A stretch of DNA of 38,745 bases from Exilispira sp. GTDB lineage: Bacteria; Spirochaetota; JAAYUW01. The stretch lies in NCBI GenBank assembly GCA_012517545.1, contig JAAYUW010000005.1, positions 1-38,745 on the forward strand, given 5' to 3'. The notes under the pieces are model-generated. The model was not told the origin of the DNA, made no database searches, and saw only the letters and a list, made by a program, of their open reading frames with translations. The position numbers and the translations under genes were made by a program. Shown piece after piece: positions 20,850 through 30,627 of the stretch; position 1 is the stretch's first letter; each line of letters starts with the position of its first letter.

Positions 20850-22427
20850 CTATTGAGATAGAGCAGTTAAAATTTTTACCAGAAGATCAACTTTTTTGGT
20901 AAGAAATTCAATCAAAGTACTTATTACCTTTAATTTTAAATTTACTAACATATTTTCCCTTTCCAATTGATCTTTCATAGACTCAATATTTTGTTCCCTG
21001 AGATTCAGTTCACTATCGTACTTGTTAAGATCATCTTCCTTTTGAGATAATTTTGCGGCATAATCATTTAATTCGCTCTCTTTCTTCTTAAGTTCTAGAT
21101 ATTTTTGTTCATATGCCTGAGCCAAGGCACCAGCGCCTTCAACTATAAGACTTTCTATCTTTGCTTCTAAAGTAGCTACTTGATTTTCCAGTTCATTTAT
21201 CTTATTTAAATATTCAGTATTTTGCGATTTTAAAGTCAAATTTTCATCTTTCAGAGTTTGGTTCTCGTTTTTTAAATTTTCAAGCTCAGCTGATGAAATT
21301 TTGGTCTGATCTTCAGTATTATCCTGCTGTGAAATTGAAATTGATTTTTCTTCTTTAAGCTTATCATAATTTGCCAGTAGTTCGTTGTATTTGTTTTGCA
21401 AATCGGTATATTCGTTGTATAGTTTTTGATAATCCTCCTGTATAGCTGTACCAGATGCTAGTTTACCTTTCAGCTCTTCATGTTGAACAAGAAGTGAATT
21501 GTAATCTCTTTTTAAATTTTCAAATGTAATCATCTGATCGTCATACTTTTTTTTCAGCGAATCGTAATCTTTTCTAATCTTTTCATATTCTATATTTAAA
21601 CTGTCATATTTTTTCTTCAACAATTCGAGTTCTTTTTGAGTTTGTTCATATAGAGTTCTATACTTTTCCTCGGCTTCATTTATTGGTGGTAAACCCTGTC
21701 CGCCCTCCAGTCTTTTTGTAAGTTCAAGTATTATCTCTTTATATTGTTCTATTAGAGTCTGTGAGATATATAGTTTTTCATTCATTTGTGCATACTTTTC
21801 AATATATGCATTATCTTTAGAAGTCATGGATTCTTTAGCTGATAGATTCTGAAATTCGGTTTTTGCGATTTCTTTTTCAAATAGTTCTTTATATTTACTG
21901 GCATAAACTTTATCCTGTTTCAGTGTATAAGCCTGCCAGAGAAAAAAGTAAGCATTAACTTTCAATATGGATGATGCTGAATTGTCAACAAAGTTTTTAA
22001 AGTAGGAAATGGCATAGTTATAGTTACCACGTGAATATTCTATTCGACCAAGAAAATAAAGTGAAATTACCTTTTGCTGTTCATTTAAACCTATTTGTTG
22101 AGCCTGTATTATTGAATTCATAGCCAGATTGTACTGGTTTGTAAAAAAGTAGGATAAACCTAAAAAATAAAATGAAGCAGCCCTATTCTGAGGCTGAGGA
22201 TTTTCTGAGATATACTCATTAAAAAGCTTTATTGCTTCGTTAAATTGTTGTTTTTCAAAGCATTCAAGTGCTGATAAGAAAATACTATCCCCTTCTATTC
22301 CTTGCTGCGCCATAAGAATATTTGAATGCTCTGCACTATTGTGATATAAAAAGCAGAATATTGATATAAGAAAAATAAATGCAAAAATCAATAACGATGA
22401 TTTTTTCAAATCATTATTTATATGCAT
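20850..22427 (-). CDS. TPR-containing, long coiled-coil exported protein
   Basis: 525 aa; N-terminal TM/signal, TPR-like ALECFEKQQFNEAIKLFNEYISENPQPQNRAASFYFLGLSYFFTNQYNLAMNSI, then extended E/K/L heptads. Confidence 0.85.
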   Translation of the reverse strand: MHINNDLKKSSLLIFAFIFLISIFCFLYHNSAEHSNILMAQQGIEGDSIFLSALECFEKQQFNEAIKLFNEYISENPQPQNRAASFYFLGLSYFFTNQYNLAMNSIIQAQQIGLNEQQKVISLYFLGRIEYSRGNYNYAISYFKNFVDNSASSILKVNAYFFLWQAYTLKQDKVYASKYKELFEKEIAKTEFQNLSAKESMTSKDNAYIEKYAQMNEKLYISQTLIEQYKEIILELTKRLEGGQGLPPINEAEEKYRTLYEQTQKELELLKKKYDSLNIEYEKIRKDYDSLKKKYDDQMITFENLKRDYNSLLVQHEELKGKLASGTAIQEDYQKLYNEYTDLQNKYNELLANYDKLKEEKSISISQQDNTEDQTKISSAELENLKNENQTLKDENLTLKSQNTEYLNKINELENQVATLEAKIESLIVEGAGALAQAYEQKYLELKKKESELNDYAAKLSQKEDDLNKYDSELNLREQNIESMKDQLERENMLVNLKLKVISTLIEFLTKKVDLLVKILTALSQ

Positions 22428-22840
22428 AATATAGTTTCCCTTCTTAAAATATTTTTCTCTTTACCTATTTCTTTAAATAAAAATACTAAATTATTTAAAA
22501 TTTACAGATATTAAGATTTGCTTTTTAACTAATCCCTTCTCTATATAAAAATATAAAACAGGTCTTTATAAAAAAATAATAGTTCATTTTTAGCAAAAAT
22601 CATTATTTATAATATCGGAAATTTTTATTCATCCTTCTTAATTCTTTAAATATTTTGAAAAATTGCATTTTGCTTATTGATTAAAAACACGATTAAATGG
22701 AGAAGAAATTAAGATAGTTTTGCAAATAAAAAGATTATAAAAAGATTAAAAGAAAAAGTAATGACAATCAATAATGTATTTTGAAAAAAAAATTCAAAAA
22801 TTTAATTTGTAAAATAAATATTCCAGTAAAATATTTTTAA

Positions 22841-23293
22841 CTAATTTGAAGATACAGAAAATGCTTGAAGTTCATCTTTTGAAAAAAGTTTGTCAATATT
22901 AATAATCATAAGTATTGTATCCTTATCCAGCTGACTGACACCTGATAGATACTCTTTATTGATACTGCTGTTAAGTACAGGTGGAGGTTGAATGGTAGAA
23001 TCATCTATCTCATATACCATTTTCACTCTATCTATAAGTATGGCTATATTCATCCCATGAGTTTCTACGAGAATAATAATATCACTCTTTGTTGAATCTT
23101 CGTCAAACTTGAATCTTTTTTTTAAGTCTACAATAGGTATGATACTATTTCTAAGTTTAAATACTCCTCTTATAGTCGGGGGCATATTTGGTATAATAAA
23201 AATATTATCCAGTTTTTCTATCCCTTTTACCTGCATTATATCTATACCGTATAACTGATTTTGCAGCAAAAATGTTACAAATTTCTTTTTCAT
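22841..23293 (-). CDS. cheW: Chemotaxis coupling protein CheW
   Basis: 150 aa; KKFVTFLLQNQLYGIDIMQVKGIEKL, PPTIRGVFKLRNSIIPIVDLKKRF, IAILIDRVKMVYEID. Confidence 0.93.
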   Translation of the reverse strand: MKKKFVTFLLQNQLYGIDIMQVKGIEKLDNIFIIPNMPPTIRGVFKLRNSIIPIVDLKKRFKFDEDSTKSDIIILVETHGMNIAILIDRVKMVYEIDDSTIQPPPVLNSSINKEYLSGVSQLDKDTILMIINIDKLFSKDELQAFSVSSN

Positions 23294-23317
23294 ATATATC
23301 CCTGGGATAAATTTTGA

Positions 23318-23779
23318 TTAAATTTCCTTTAAAGCAATATTTATTTCAACTTTACAAAAAGGTAACTGCAAAGGAACGACAAGAGTTTCAAGATCCTTAT
23401 CAGCAATTTCAACATTATTTCCCTTTATAATCGAAGGAGGAGTAAGATTGAGATTATAGCCTCTATTATGAAGTTTTGTAACTGCATTTGCTGTAATCAT
23501 ATTGGCAAGTTCGGTAATGGAGTTGACAACCATCTCATCAACAGTTGTATATGTTTCACCAGTCATCATACTGCATATCTTGATAGCTGTATCGGCATTC
23601 ATATCTAAAAGCAACCTTCCTTCAGCACAGCCAAGTAAGCCAATCAAAGCTGCAACACCCTGAATCTCTGTAACTCTATCTTTAAGATAAATATCTTCTC
23701 TTCTAATATCAACTTGAAGAACTTCTTTTAAAATTTCATAAGATGCTTCAACAAAAGGGTTTATAAATTCTATATTCAT
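23318..23779 (-). CDS. cheX: CheX-like chemotaxis phosphatase
   Basis: 153 aa; EFINPFVEASYEILKEVL, GRLLLDMNADTAIKICSMMTGE, NSITELANMITANAVTKLHNRGYNLNLTPPSII match the CheX/CheC-like phosphatase pattern (E..N...). Confidence 0.88.
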   Translation of the reverse strand: MNIEFINPFVEASYEILKEVLQVDIRREDIYLKDRVTEIQGVAALIGLLGCAEGRLLLDMNADTAIKICSMMTGETYTTVDEMVVNSITELANMITANAVTKLHNRGYNLNLTPPSIIKGNNVEIADKDLETLVVPLQLPFCKVEINIALKEI

Positions 23780-23960
23780 ATTTCACCTCATCCAATAAAA
23801 TTAATTAGCATCCATTGAATCCACAAAACAAAATTGAACCTCTAAAATATCTCAAATAAATATGCCCTTCAGTGCTACCAGATGATAGAGCTTTTGAAAT
23901 AAGTTATTAATTTTATAAAATATACAAAAATCAAAAGCTCGATAATAGATTTTATGTACA

Positions 23961-23990
23961 CAATAGTCTAAAACCAAAAGTTAAAAGTCC
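23961..23990 (-). repeat. Dispersed GACTTT-type repeat, locus F (minus orientation, between cheA and cheX)
   Basis: Reverse complement GGACTTTTAACTTTTGGTTTTAGACTATTG. Confidence 0.65.
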
Positions 23991-24147
23991 CAAAAGATGA
24001 CTTCTATGCAACTTATATTCAAAATGTTTAAAGTGCTTTAGCAAACAATAATGCCACAAAGCAACAGCCAGAAACTTAAAATTATACACTATGGAATGCA
24101 ACCTCCTAAGTAACTAAAACGCTAATAGCTATTTTTCTAGTTGACAT

Positions 24148-26469
24148 TCAAGAACTAGAGATGGTAATAGATTGAATACTTTCAATCATCTGACCAACAT
24201 CTATAATAAGAGCAATCTCTCCATTTCCCAGAATAGCAGAGCCAGCAAGCCCGGGAATCCTGGTAAAAGAATACTTCAAAGGTTTAATAACAATATCCAG
24301 ACTTCCAATCAGATTGTCGACAACAAGTCCCAATTTTCTTTCTCCAAAACCAACAACAACAAGAAAATTTGATGGACTCTTATTTTTATCCAGATTAAAA
24401 AATTCATTTAAATATAAAACAGAAATAATTTCTTCTCTAATCTTTATTGCCTTTTTTCCTTCAATTAAAAAAATCTCATTTGATTCTACTCTTTTAGTCT
24501 CATATATATTGTTTATAGGGATAGCAAATACTTCCTCACTGACACTTACCATAAGAGCTTGAATTATGGCAAGTGTCAATGGTAGTTTGATGGTAAATCT
24601 GGTATATTTGTTCTTTTCACTTTCTACTGAAAGAGTTCCGTTTAAAAGTTCAAGAGCTTTTTTTACAACATCAAGTCCAACACCTCTGCCAGAAACATCT
24701 GAAACTTTATCTGCTGTGGAAAATCCTGGTTTAAATAGTAACTCATATGCTTCAGATTCTGATAATATTTTTTGAGGTGAAATTAGATTTTTCTCAATGG
24801 CTTTTTTCCTTATTTTTTCAATATCAATGCCAGCACCATCATCCTCAACAGAAATAACTATAACATTTCCTTCATTCTTGGCATTTATTGTTATTGTATC
24901 GGTAACTGGCTTTGAAAGAGATGCCCTGACCTCATTATCCTCTATACCATGATCCATGCAATTTCGTAGTATATGCATCATTGGATCTGAAAGCTCTTCA
25001 ATAATGGATTTGTCTAATTCAGTTTCACCACCATTCATCACAAGCTGTGCATCTTTCCCCAGTTTTCTGCATAAGTCTCTAACTATTCTCGGAAATCTAC
25101 TGAACATTTGTTCTATTGGAACCATCCTTATCTTCATAACTCCTTCTTGAAGAAGGTTTATAGTCCTTGAATAAACCTGTAATTCATTTGAAAGAGAATT
25201 TGTTGAAGATTTAATATCAAAGGCAATCTGCATGGCAATGTTGAAAGTGCTCAGTATTTTTTTCAACTGTGATGTTGATAATGTATAGGAAGATTCTTTA
25301 GAAAGATCGATAGATGAAAGAGTATTTAAAATAGAGGAAGCATCTATTGACCAGGTATCAAAATCTGTCACATAATCAAAAATCCTGGAGGTAATTTCAA
25401 TGAGTGCGGCTTTATTAATTACTATTTGAGAAACCAGGTTCATAAGTTCATCAATTCGAGAAGAATCAACCCTTAAAATTGTAGAGGCTCTGGAAATAGT
25501 TGCATCTTTTGAGGAGATTTTTTGATCTATAGTATTATCTTCTTCAATATTTTCATCATTAACCGTATTTTCTTTTGCTTCTGAAGATGTTTGTGAAGAT
25601 AATTTTTTCTCTGATGAAGAATCTTCAAAGGGTACATCTCCTGCTTGATTATTCTTTGATTTTGTACTTTCCCTTTCTAAAATGAATCTGTTTTTAAGAG
25701 CTTTAAGATCTATAGGTTCTATCTCTATCGATGTAACTATATCTGGTATATCGATAAATCTTTTTATACTATCTATGTTTTTATTTGTAACAAATAGATA
25801 TGAAGATGATGAAAAAGTCTTATCAGAATTTAATTCATCAAGAGATGGAAAAGTTTTTAATATTATACCGATATCTCTCAATGAAGAATAAACCTGCAAA
25901 GGGCCAACTGAAGCCATAGGATCTGTAGAAGAAAAATTAACAACTGCTTTATAAGCCATATATCCAGGTTTTATTTGATTGATAAAAATATCTACTTCAG
26001 ACTCAAGTATATCTAGATCCTGATTTACTACATTAGTAGATGTGGATTTTTCATATTTTTTATTATCTTTAACATTATCTTTTTTTATCATTGATATCAG
26101 TTTATCTTTAACACTATCAACAGATTGCGAATAAATACCCCCTTCACTTCTTGCTTTTATCATCCTATCAAGTATATCTACACCTTCTAGAATAGTATCT
26201 ATTTGCTCAGAATTTATTTTATAGGAAGGATTATTTCTTATAAAATCCAGTGAATCTTCGAATATATGAGCAAAAGATGCTATTTCCTGCAAATCAAGAG
26301 AACCAGAAGAACCTTTTATTGTATGCACAGCTCTAAATATGTCATTGATATTTTCAATTTTGGAATTATCTTTCTCAATCTCGAGAATAGAATTTTCCAT
26401 GAGTTTAAGAAGTTGAAAAGATTCTTCAAAAAAATAATTTAAAAGTTCATTCAAGCTTTCATCATCCAT
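24148..26469 (-). CDS. cheA: Chemotaxis histidine kinase CheA
   Basis: 773 aa; Hpt motif FRAVHTIKGSSGSLDL, H-box/dimerisation region, LRNCMDHGIE (N box), VEDDGAGID, GRGVGLDVVKKALELLNG, C-terminal CheW-like domain. Confidence 0.96.
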   Translation of the reverse strand: MDDESLNELLNYFFEESFQLLKLMENSILEIEKDNSKIENINDIFRAVHTIKGSSGSLDLQEIASFAHIFEDSLDFIRNNPSYKINSEQIDTILEGVDILDRMIKARSEGGIYSQSVDSVKDKLISMIKKDNVKDNKKYEKSTSTNVVNQDLDILESEVDIFINQIKPGYMAYKAVVNFSSTDPMASVGPLQVYSSLRDIGIILKTFPSLDELNSDKTFSSSSYLFVTNKNIDSIKRFIDIPDIVTSIEIEPIDLKALKNRFILERESTKSKNNQAGDVPFEDSSSEKKLSSQTSSEAKENTVNDENIEEDNTIDQKISSKDATISRASTILRVDSSRIDELMNLVSQIVINKAALIEITSRIFDYVTDFDTWSIDASSILNTLSSIDLSKESSYTLSTSQLKKILSTFNIAMQIAFDIKSSTNSLSNELQVYSRTINLLQEGVMKIRMVPIEQMFSRFPRIVRDLCRKLGKDAQLVMNGGETELDKSIIEELSDPMMHILRNCMDHGIEDNEVRASLSKPVTDTITINAKNEGNVIVISVEDDGAGIDIEKIRKKAIEKNLISPQKILSESEAYELLFKPGFSTADKVSDVSGRGVGLDVVKKALELLNGTLSVESEKNKYTRFTIKLPLTLAIIQALMVSVSEEVFAIPINNIYETKRVESNEIFLIEGKKAIKIREEIISVLYLNEFFNLDKNKSPSNFLVVVGFGERKLGLVVDNLIGSLDIVIKPLKYSFTRIPGLAGSAILGNGEIALIIDVGQMIESIQSITISSS

Positions 26470-26571
26470 AAATCCCTCAAAAATAATCTTTATGCTTTTT
26501 TTAAAACATAAACGCAGAGTTATTAACTCTTATGCAAAATATCATATATAAACTATATTTTGTCAATTTAA

Positions 26572-28689
26572 TTAGTTTTTTTCTATAGGCATAATACTAG
26601 CCTCTTTAACTTTAAATTTATTTACAAGAGATTCTACATTTAAAATATTTTGTTTGTTATTTTCAGAAATTTTTTCAACATGTGCTATGGCTGAATTAAT
26701 CTCGGCAAATCCTATATTCATTTCAGAAATAGATGCATTAACATTTTCAGTTATATCATTCAATTTATCTATGTCTTTTTTTATTGATTTGTTAAGATTT
26801 AGCATTGATGATGAAAAGTTTTTTATTCTGGTTGTTATTTCGCTAATCTGTTTAATAGCTTCAAGAATTTGAACAGAACCATTACTCTGCTCATTTAGTG
26901 CACTTTTAATAGTATCTTCCTGCTGTTTAACAACTCTGGATAATTCATATATTTTATTAAATATGACAATATTTTGTTTTGAAGTTTTGGATATATTATC
27001 TATAGATAACTTTATATTTGATAGCTTTTTACCGATCTCTTTTCCCTGAATCATAGAGTTTTCAGCTAATTTTCTAATCTCACTTGCAACAACTGCAAAA
27101 CCTCTTCCAGAATCACCAGCATGAGAAGCTTCGATAGCAGCATTCATAGCCAGTAAATTTATTTGATCAGCAATTTTTTGTATGGATTCAGATGCATCAA
27201 AAAGTCCTTCGGAATTTTTCAATATTTCATCTATGACCACACTCAGATTATCCATCTCTTTTTTACCATTTTCAGAAGCTTTTAACAAATCGTTTACAGA
27301 AATATCGTTTTTCTCGAGAATATTCGAAATAGATTGAATATTTCTAACCATCTCTTCTATTGAAGAAGAAGACTCAATAAGTGAGGTAGATTGATTTTCA
27401 ATCAATGAATCCAGTTCTTCAATACTCTCAAGCATTTTAATCACTGACTGACCAACATCTTTAAAAAAACTTGTTTGATTATCAACTAACTTTTTAATAC
27501 TGTTGGTATTTGAAGTAAGTTCATTAACAGCTGTTGCTGTTTGAGTCATACTCGACGAAAGACCACTGCCAGTGCTTTTCAAATTCTCTACTGCTCCTAT
27601 TATTGATGAAACAATATCATTCAACTTTTCAATAAATAGATTGAAATTTCGAGATAAATCACCTATTTCATCGTTGGTTTTTATATTTATTCTTCCTGTT
27701 AGATCTCCTTCTCCCTTTGAAAGCTGGATAAAAAATTTATCCATATTTTTTAAACCACCGGTAAAAATGTTTCCAAGAATTGTTGCAACAAAAAAAATAA
27801 GTATAAAAGAAACCAGCATAACAATTATAAGAATTCTTGAAATGTTATACATTGGTGCATTTAATTCAGTTTCATCTATAGAAGCTCCTACAGCCCATCC
27901 CTTTGTATAATTAATTTTAGAAAAAATAAATACTTCCTTTTTTTTATCTGATTTTTGAACAATAAAGGAACCATTTTGATTATTTTTAAAATAATCAAAA
28001 AATTTATCTATATTTTTATAGCCTTTTTCCTCTAAATCTGTGATTTTTTTGGTCATTATATAATCTTTATCTGGATAAGCAACTATAGTCCCATCAGAAC
28101 CTATAGACCAGCTGTAAGAGGAACTGCTGATCTTTAAACCATTTACTATCTCAGTAAACTTGCTTAAAGTAACATTTGCAGCAATTAAACCAACTGTTCT
28201 GCCTTCTTCATTAGTTACCTTATGTGCAATTACGAATACCTGTTTTCCTGTTGATTTTGATATCAATGGATCACTGATAAAAAAGTCTTTTCCATTATAG
28301 ATAATTTCTTGAAAATATTCTCTATCTTTAATATTGCCACCACCTTTTAAAGTTGTGTAATATGAACCATCAAGAGCTGCAAAAAACATAAGCTGAAAAT
28401 TGGGATCAAGTTTATCTGAAAGATAATCTGTCATCCTGTTTGCAATCGTTACATCACCAGTCTTATATTCAGGAATACTTGTCAATACTTTTACTTCCGA
28501 GAGGAGCCCAGATATAAAATTCTCAATGGAATCGGCTCCTTTAAGAATAATTTCATTGCTTAATTCAGTGATATAGGAATTTACATTTGTGCGAAAATAA
28601 TTAATTATAAAAAAAGTAAGAAAACCCAGTATTAACAAAGCAAGAACTGAAAATGATAGAATAAGTTTACTTTTGATAGATTTTGGCAT
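26572..28689 (-). CDS. Methyl-accepting chemotaxis protein with periplasmic Cache-type sensor
   Basis: 705 aa; two TM segments flanking a dCache-like domain ([20 protein letters not shown]...[26 protein letters not shown]), HAMP, and signalling tip [36 protein letters not shown]. Confidence 0.95.
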   Translation of the reverse strand: MPKSIKSKLILSFSVLALLILGFLTFFIINYFRTNVNSYITELSNEIILKGADSIENFISGLLSEVKVLTSIPEYKTGDVTIANRMTDYLSDKLDPNFQLMFFAALDGSYYTTLKGGGNIKDREYFQEIIYNGKDFFISDPLISKSTGKQVFVIAHKVTNEEGRTVGLIAANVTLSKFTEIVNGLKISSSSYSWSIGSDGTIVAYPDKDYIMTKKITDLEEKGYKNIDKFFDYFKNNQNGSFIVQKSDKKKEVFIFSKINYTKGWAVGASIDETELNAPMYNISRILIIVMLVSFILIFFVATILGNIFTGGLKNMDKFFIQLSKGEGDLTGRINIKTNDEIGDLSRNFNLFIEKLNDIVSSIIGAVENLKSTGSGLSSSMTQTATAVNELTSNTNSIKKLVDNQTSFFKDVGQSVIKMLESIEELDSLIENQSTSLIESSSSIEEMVRNIQSISNILEKNDISVNDLLKASENGKKEMDNLSVVIDEILKNSEGLFDASESIQKIADQINLLAMNAAIEASHAGDSGRGFAVVASEIRKLAENSMIQGKEIGKKLSNIKLSIDNISKTSKQNIVIFNKIYELSRVVKQQEDTIKSALNEQSNGSVQILEAIKQISEITTRIKNFSSSMLNLNKSIKKDIDKLNDITENVNASISEMNIGFAEINSAIAHVEKISENNKQNILNVESLVNKFKVKEASIMPIEKN

Positions 28690-28904
28690 ATACTCTCCTG
28701 AAGTTAGATTTTAAATCGCTTATTTTGCATTTTTTTAATAAAGCATTTATTACTAAGAATAATCTAATTATTTAAAAAAGCAAAATATTACTATTTTATG
28801 AAACATTATAAAAATTATTATTTATATATATAGAAACTATAAAAAATGCATATTCACCGGCAAATTGTTTTCATCGCTATTCAATAGCATCTATTATAAT
28901 AACA

Positions 28905-28993
28905 TTGTTAAGTTTATTTCTGGACTTTTAACTTTCGACTATATTAATAAAGATATTTTCCTGAATTTCGACTTTATACTTTAGACTGTTAAG
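28905..28993 (+). repeat. Dispersed GACTTT-type repeat, locus G (two subunits)
   Basis: TTGTTAAGTTTATTTCTGGACTTTTAACTTTCGACTATATTAATAAAGATATTTTCCTGAATTTCGACTTTATACTTTAGACTGTTAAG. Confidence 0.7.
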
Positions 28994-29249
28994 ATTAAAT
29001 GTATTATAATTTCTACATTAATGAAATTAATTTTACTCAATGTCTATATTTTCTTGCTAAAAAAATATAGTTTGCTATAAAAGGGATGAATAGATAATGT
29101 TTCTTAAACCATATATTTCACTTTTCTAAGACTAATAAATTATTTTTGATTTTATTGAACTTATAATATGCCATTTATTTTTTAAAAAATTGAAAGAAAA
29201 AAAAGATAATTTTCTTTTAATGCTTTTGTGCATTTATAATTTTTTTCAT

Positions 29250-29298
29250 TAAACTTTAGTATTTTCTGGATTTTGAATACTGAGATTTTTTGTTGATT
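29250..29298 (+). repeat. Dispersed GACTTT-type repeat, locus H (degenerate)
   Basis: TAAACTTTAGTATTTTCTGGATTTTGAATACTGAGATTTTTTGTTGAT; aligns with the end of locus E (CTGGATTTTCGACTTTAGATTTTTTGCTGA). Confidence 0.45.
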
Positions 29299-29354
29299 AT
29301 ATTGCTTGAGTGACTATGTAATTTAGAAAAAAACTTAATAAAAAGGAGATTTGT

Positions 29355-29636
29355 ATGGATTTTATTAGATGTGAGACTGGTTCTTTAGAATCTTCAGATT
29401 GTCTTGTTACTGTGGAGCCTTCAAATAATTTTTCAATAGATATTAAATCTACAGTTGACAGACAATTTTACAATAGCATTTTAACCGATATTAAAAAAAC
29501 TCTGGAGAAATGGTGCAAAGATAATAATATAAATAATCCTCTGATAAAAATAACTATTGATGATAGAGGTGCATTAACTTTTGCAATCAAAGCTAGAGTT
29601 TATACTGCTTTAAATAGGTCTGCAAATATTGTATAA
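29355..29636 (+). CDS. citD: Citrate lyase acyl carrier (gamma) subunit
   Basis: 93 aa; TGSLESSDCLVTVEPSNN corresponds to the E. coli CitD AGTLESGD prosthetic-group Ser motif; ITIDDRGALTFAIKARVYTALNRS matches the CitD C-terminal region. First gene of citDEF. Confidence 0.9.
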   Translation: MDFIRCETGSLESSDCLVTVEPSNNFSIDIKSTVDRQFYNSILTDIKKTLEKWCKDNNINNPLIKITIDDRGALTFAIKARVYTALNRSANIV

Positions 29637-29709
29637 TATGATTTATACAAAGAGGTTTAAACAATAATAAATTATTAAATTTTTAAAAAAATTAAATCTG
29701 GAGATATTG

Positions 29710-30582
29710 ATGAAAGAGTTTAGAAGAAGGACACAACTTTATGTTCCCGGCAATTCACCTTCAATGATTCAACATTGCATGGTTTTTGGCTCAGATGGAG
29801 TACTTCTGGATCTTGAAGACTCTGTTTCGATTTATCAAAAAGATGCTGCAAGGGAACTGGTAGCCCAGGCATTACAATTTTTTGATTTTGGCAATGTAGA
29901 AGTTGTAGTAAGAATAAATGGACTTGATACACCTTATTGTATAAAAGATCTTGAAAGAATTATTCCTTTAAAACCTGATGCTATTAGACTTCCTAAGACA
30001 TCTTCAAAAGATGATATAATGAAATATGAGAATATCATCAGTAAAATCGAGAAACAAAATGGTCTTGAAGTTGGAAGTACAAAAATAGTGCCCATGCTTG
30101 AAACAGCTGTGGCGATAGAGAATGCTTATGAAATAGCTGCAAGTTCTGCACGAATAATTGCCATAACAATAGGTGGAGAAGATCTAACTGCCGATATGAA
30201 AGTTAAAAGAACCAAAGAGGGTAAGGAACTTTACTGGGCAAGAGCAAAAGTAGCTCTGGCAGCGTCAGCTGCAAAAGTTGCTTCTCTGGATACAGTTTTT
30301 TCAGATGTCAACGATGATGAAGGTTTACGAAGTGATACAATGACAATAAAAGAACTTGGGTTTGATGGAAAAGCTTGCATCAATCCCAGGCAAATTCAAA
30401 TAGTACATGAGGTTTACACTCCTTCCGAAAATGAAATATCTGCAGCTAAGGAAATAATACTGGCTGCAAGAAAAAATGAAGGTGGAGTTGTTAGTTTGAA
30501 TGGAAAGATGATAGATTATCCAGTTGTAAAAAGAGCAGAGACTACCTTACAAAGAGCTGGTATAGATCCAAACTCTATTTAA
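29710..30582 (+). CDS. citE: Citrate lyase beta subunit (citryl-CoA lyase)
   Basis: RRTQLYVPGNSPSMIQ, SDGVLLDLEDSVSIYQKDAAREL, ALTIGGEDLTADM-type motif (IAITIGGEDLTADM), FDGKACINPRQI. ATG 29710 preferred over the adjacent TTG 29707. Confidence 0.95.
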   Translation: MKEFRRRTQLYVPGNSPSMIQHCMVFGSDGVLLDLEDSVSIYQKDAARELVAQALQFFDFGNVEVVVRINGLDTPYCIKDLERIIPLKPDAIRLPKTSSKDDIMKYENIISKIEKQNGLEVGSTKIVPMLETAVAIENAYEIAASSARIIAITIGGEDLTADMKVKRTKEGKELYWARAKVALAASAAKVASLDTVFSDVNDDEGLRSDTMTIKELGFDGKACINPRQIQIVHEVYTPSENEISAAKEIILAARKNEGGVVSLNGKMIDYPVVKRAETTLQRAGIDPNSI

Positions 30583-30627
30583 TCGATGAAATATCAAAAT
30601 TTAAAATAGTCTTTTCAAGGAGTTACT

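Noticed and set aside
24172-25891. Plus-strand ORFs opposite cheA
   Set aside because: Antisense shadows of a well-conserved gene.
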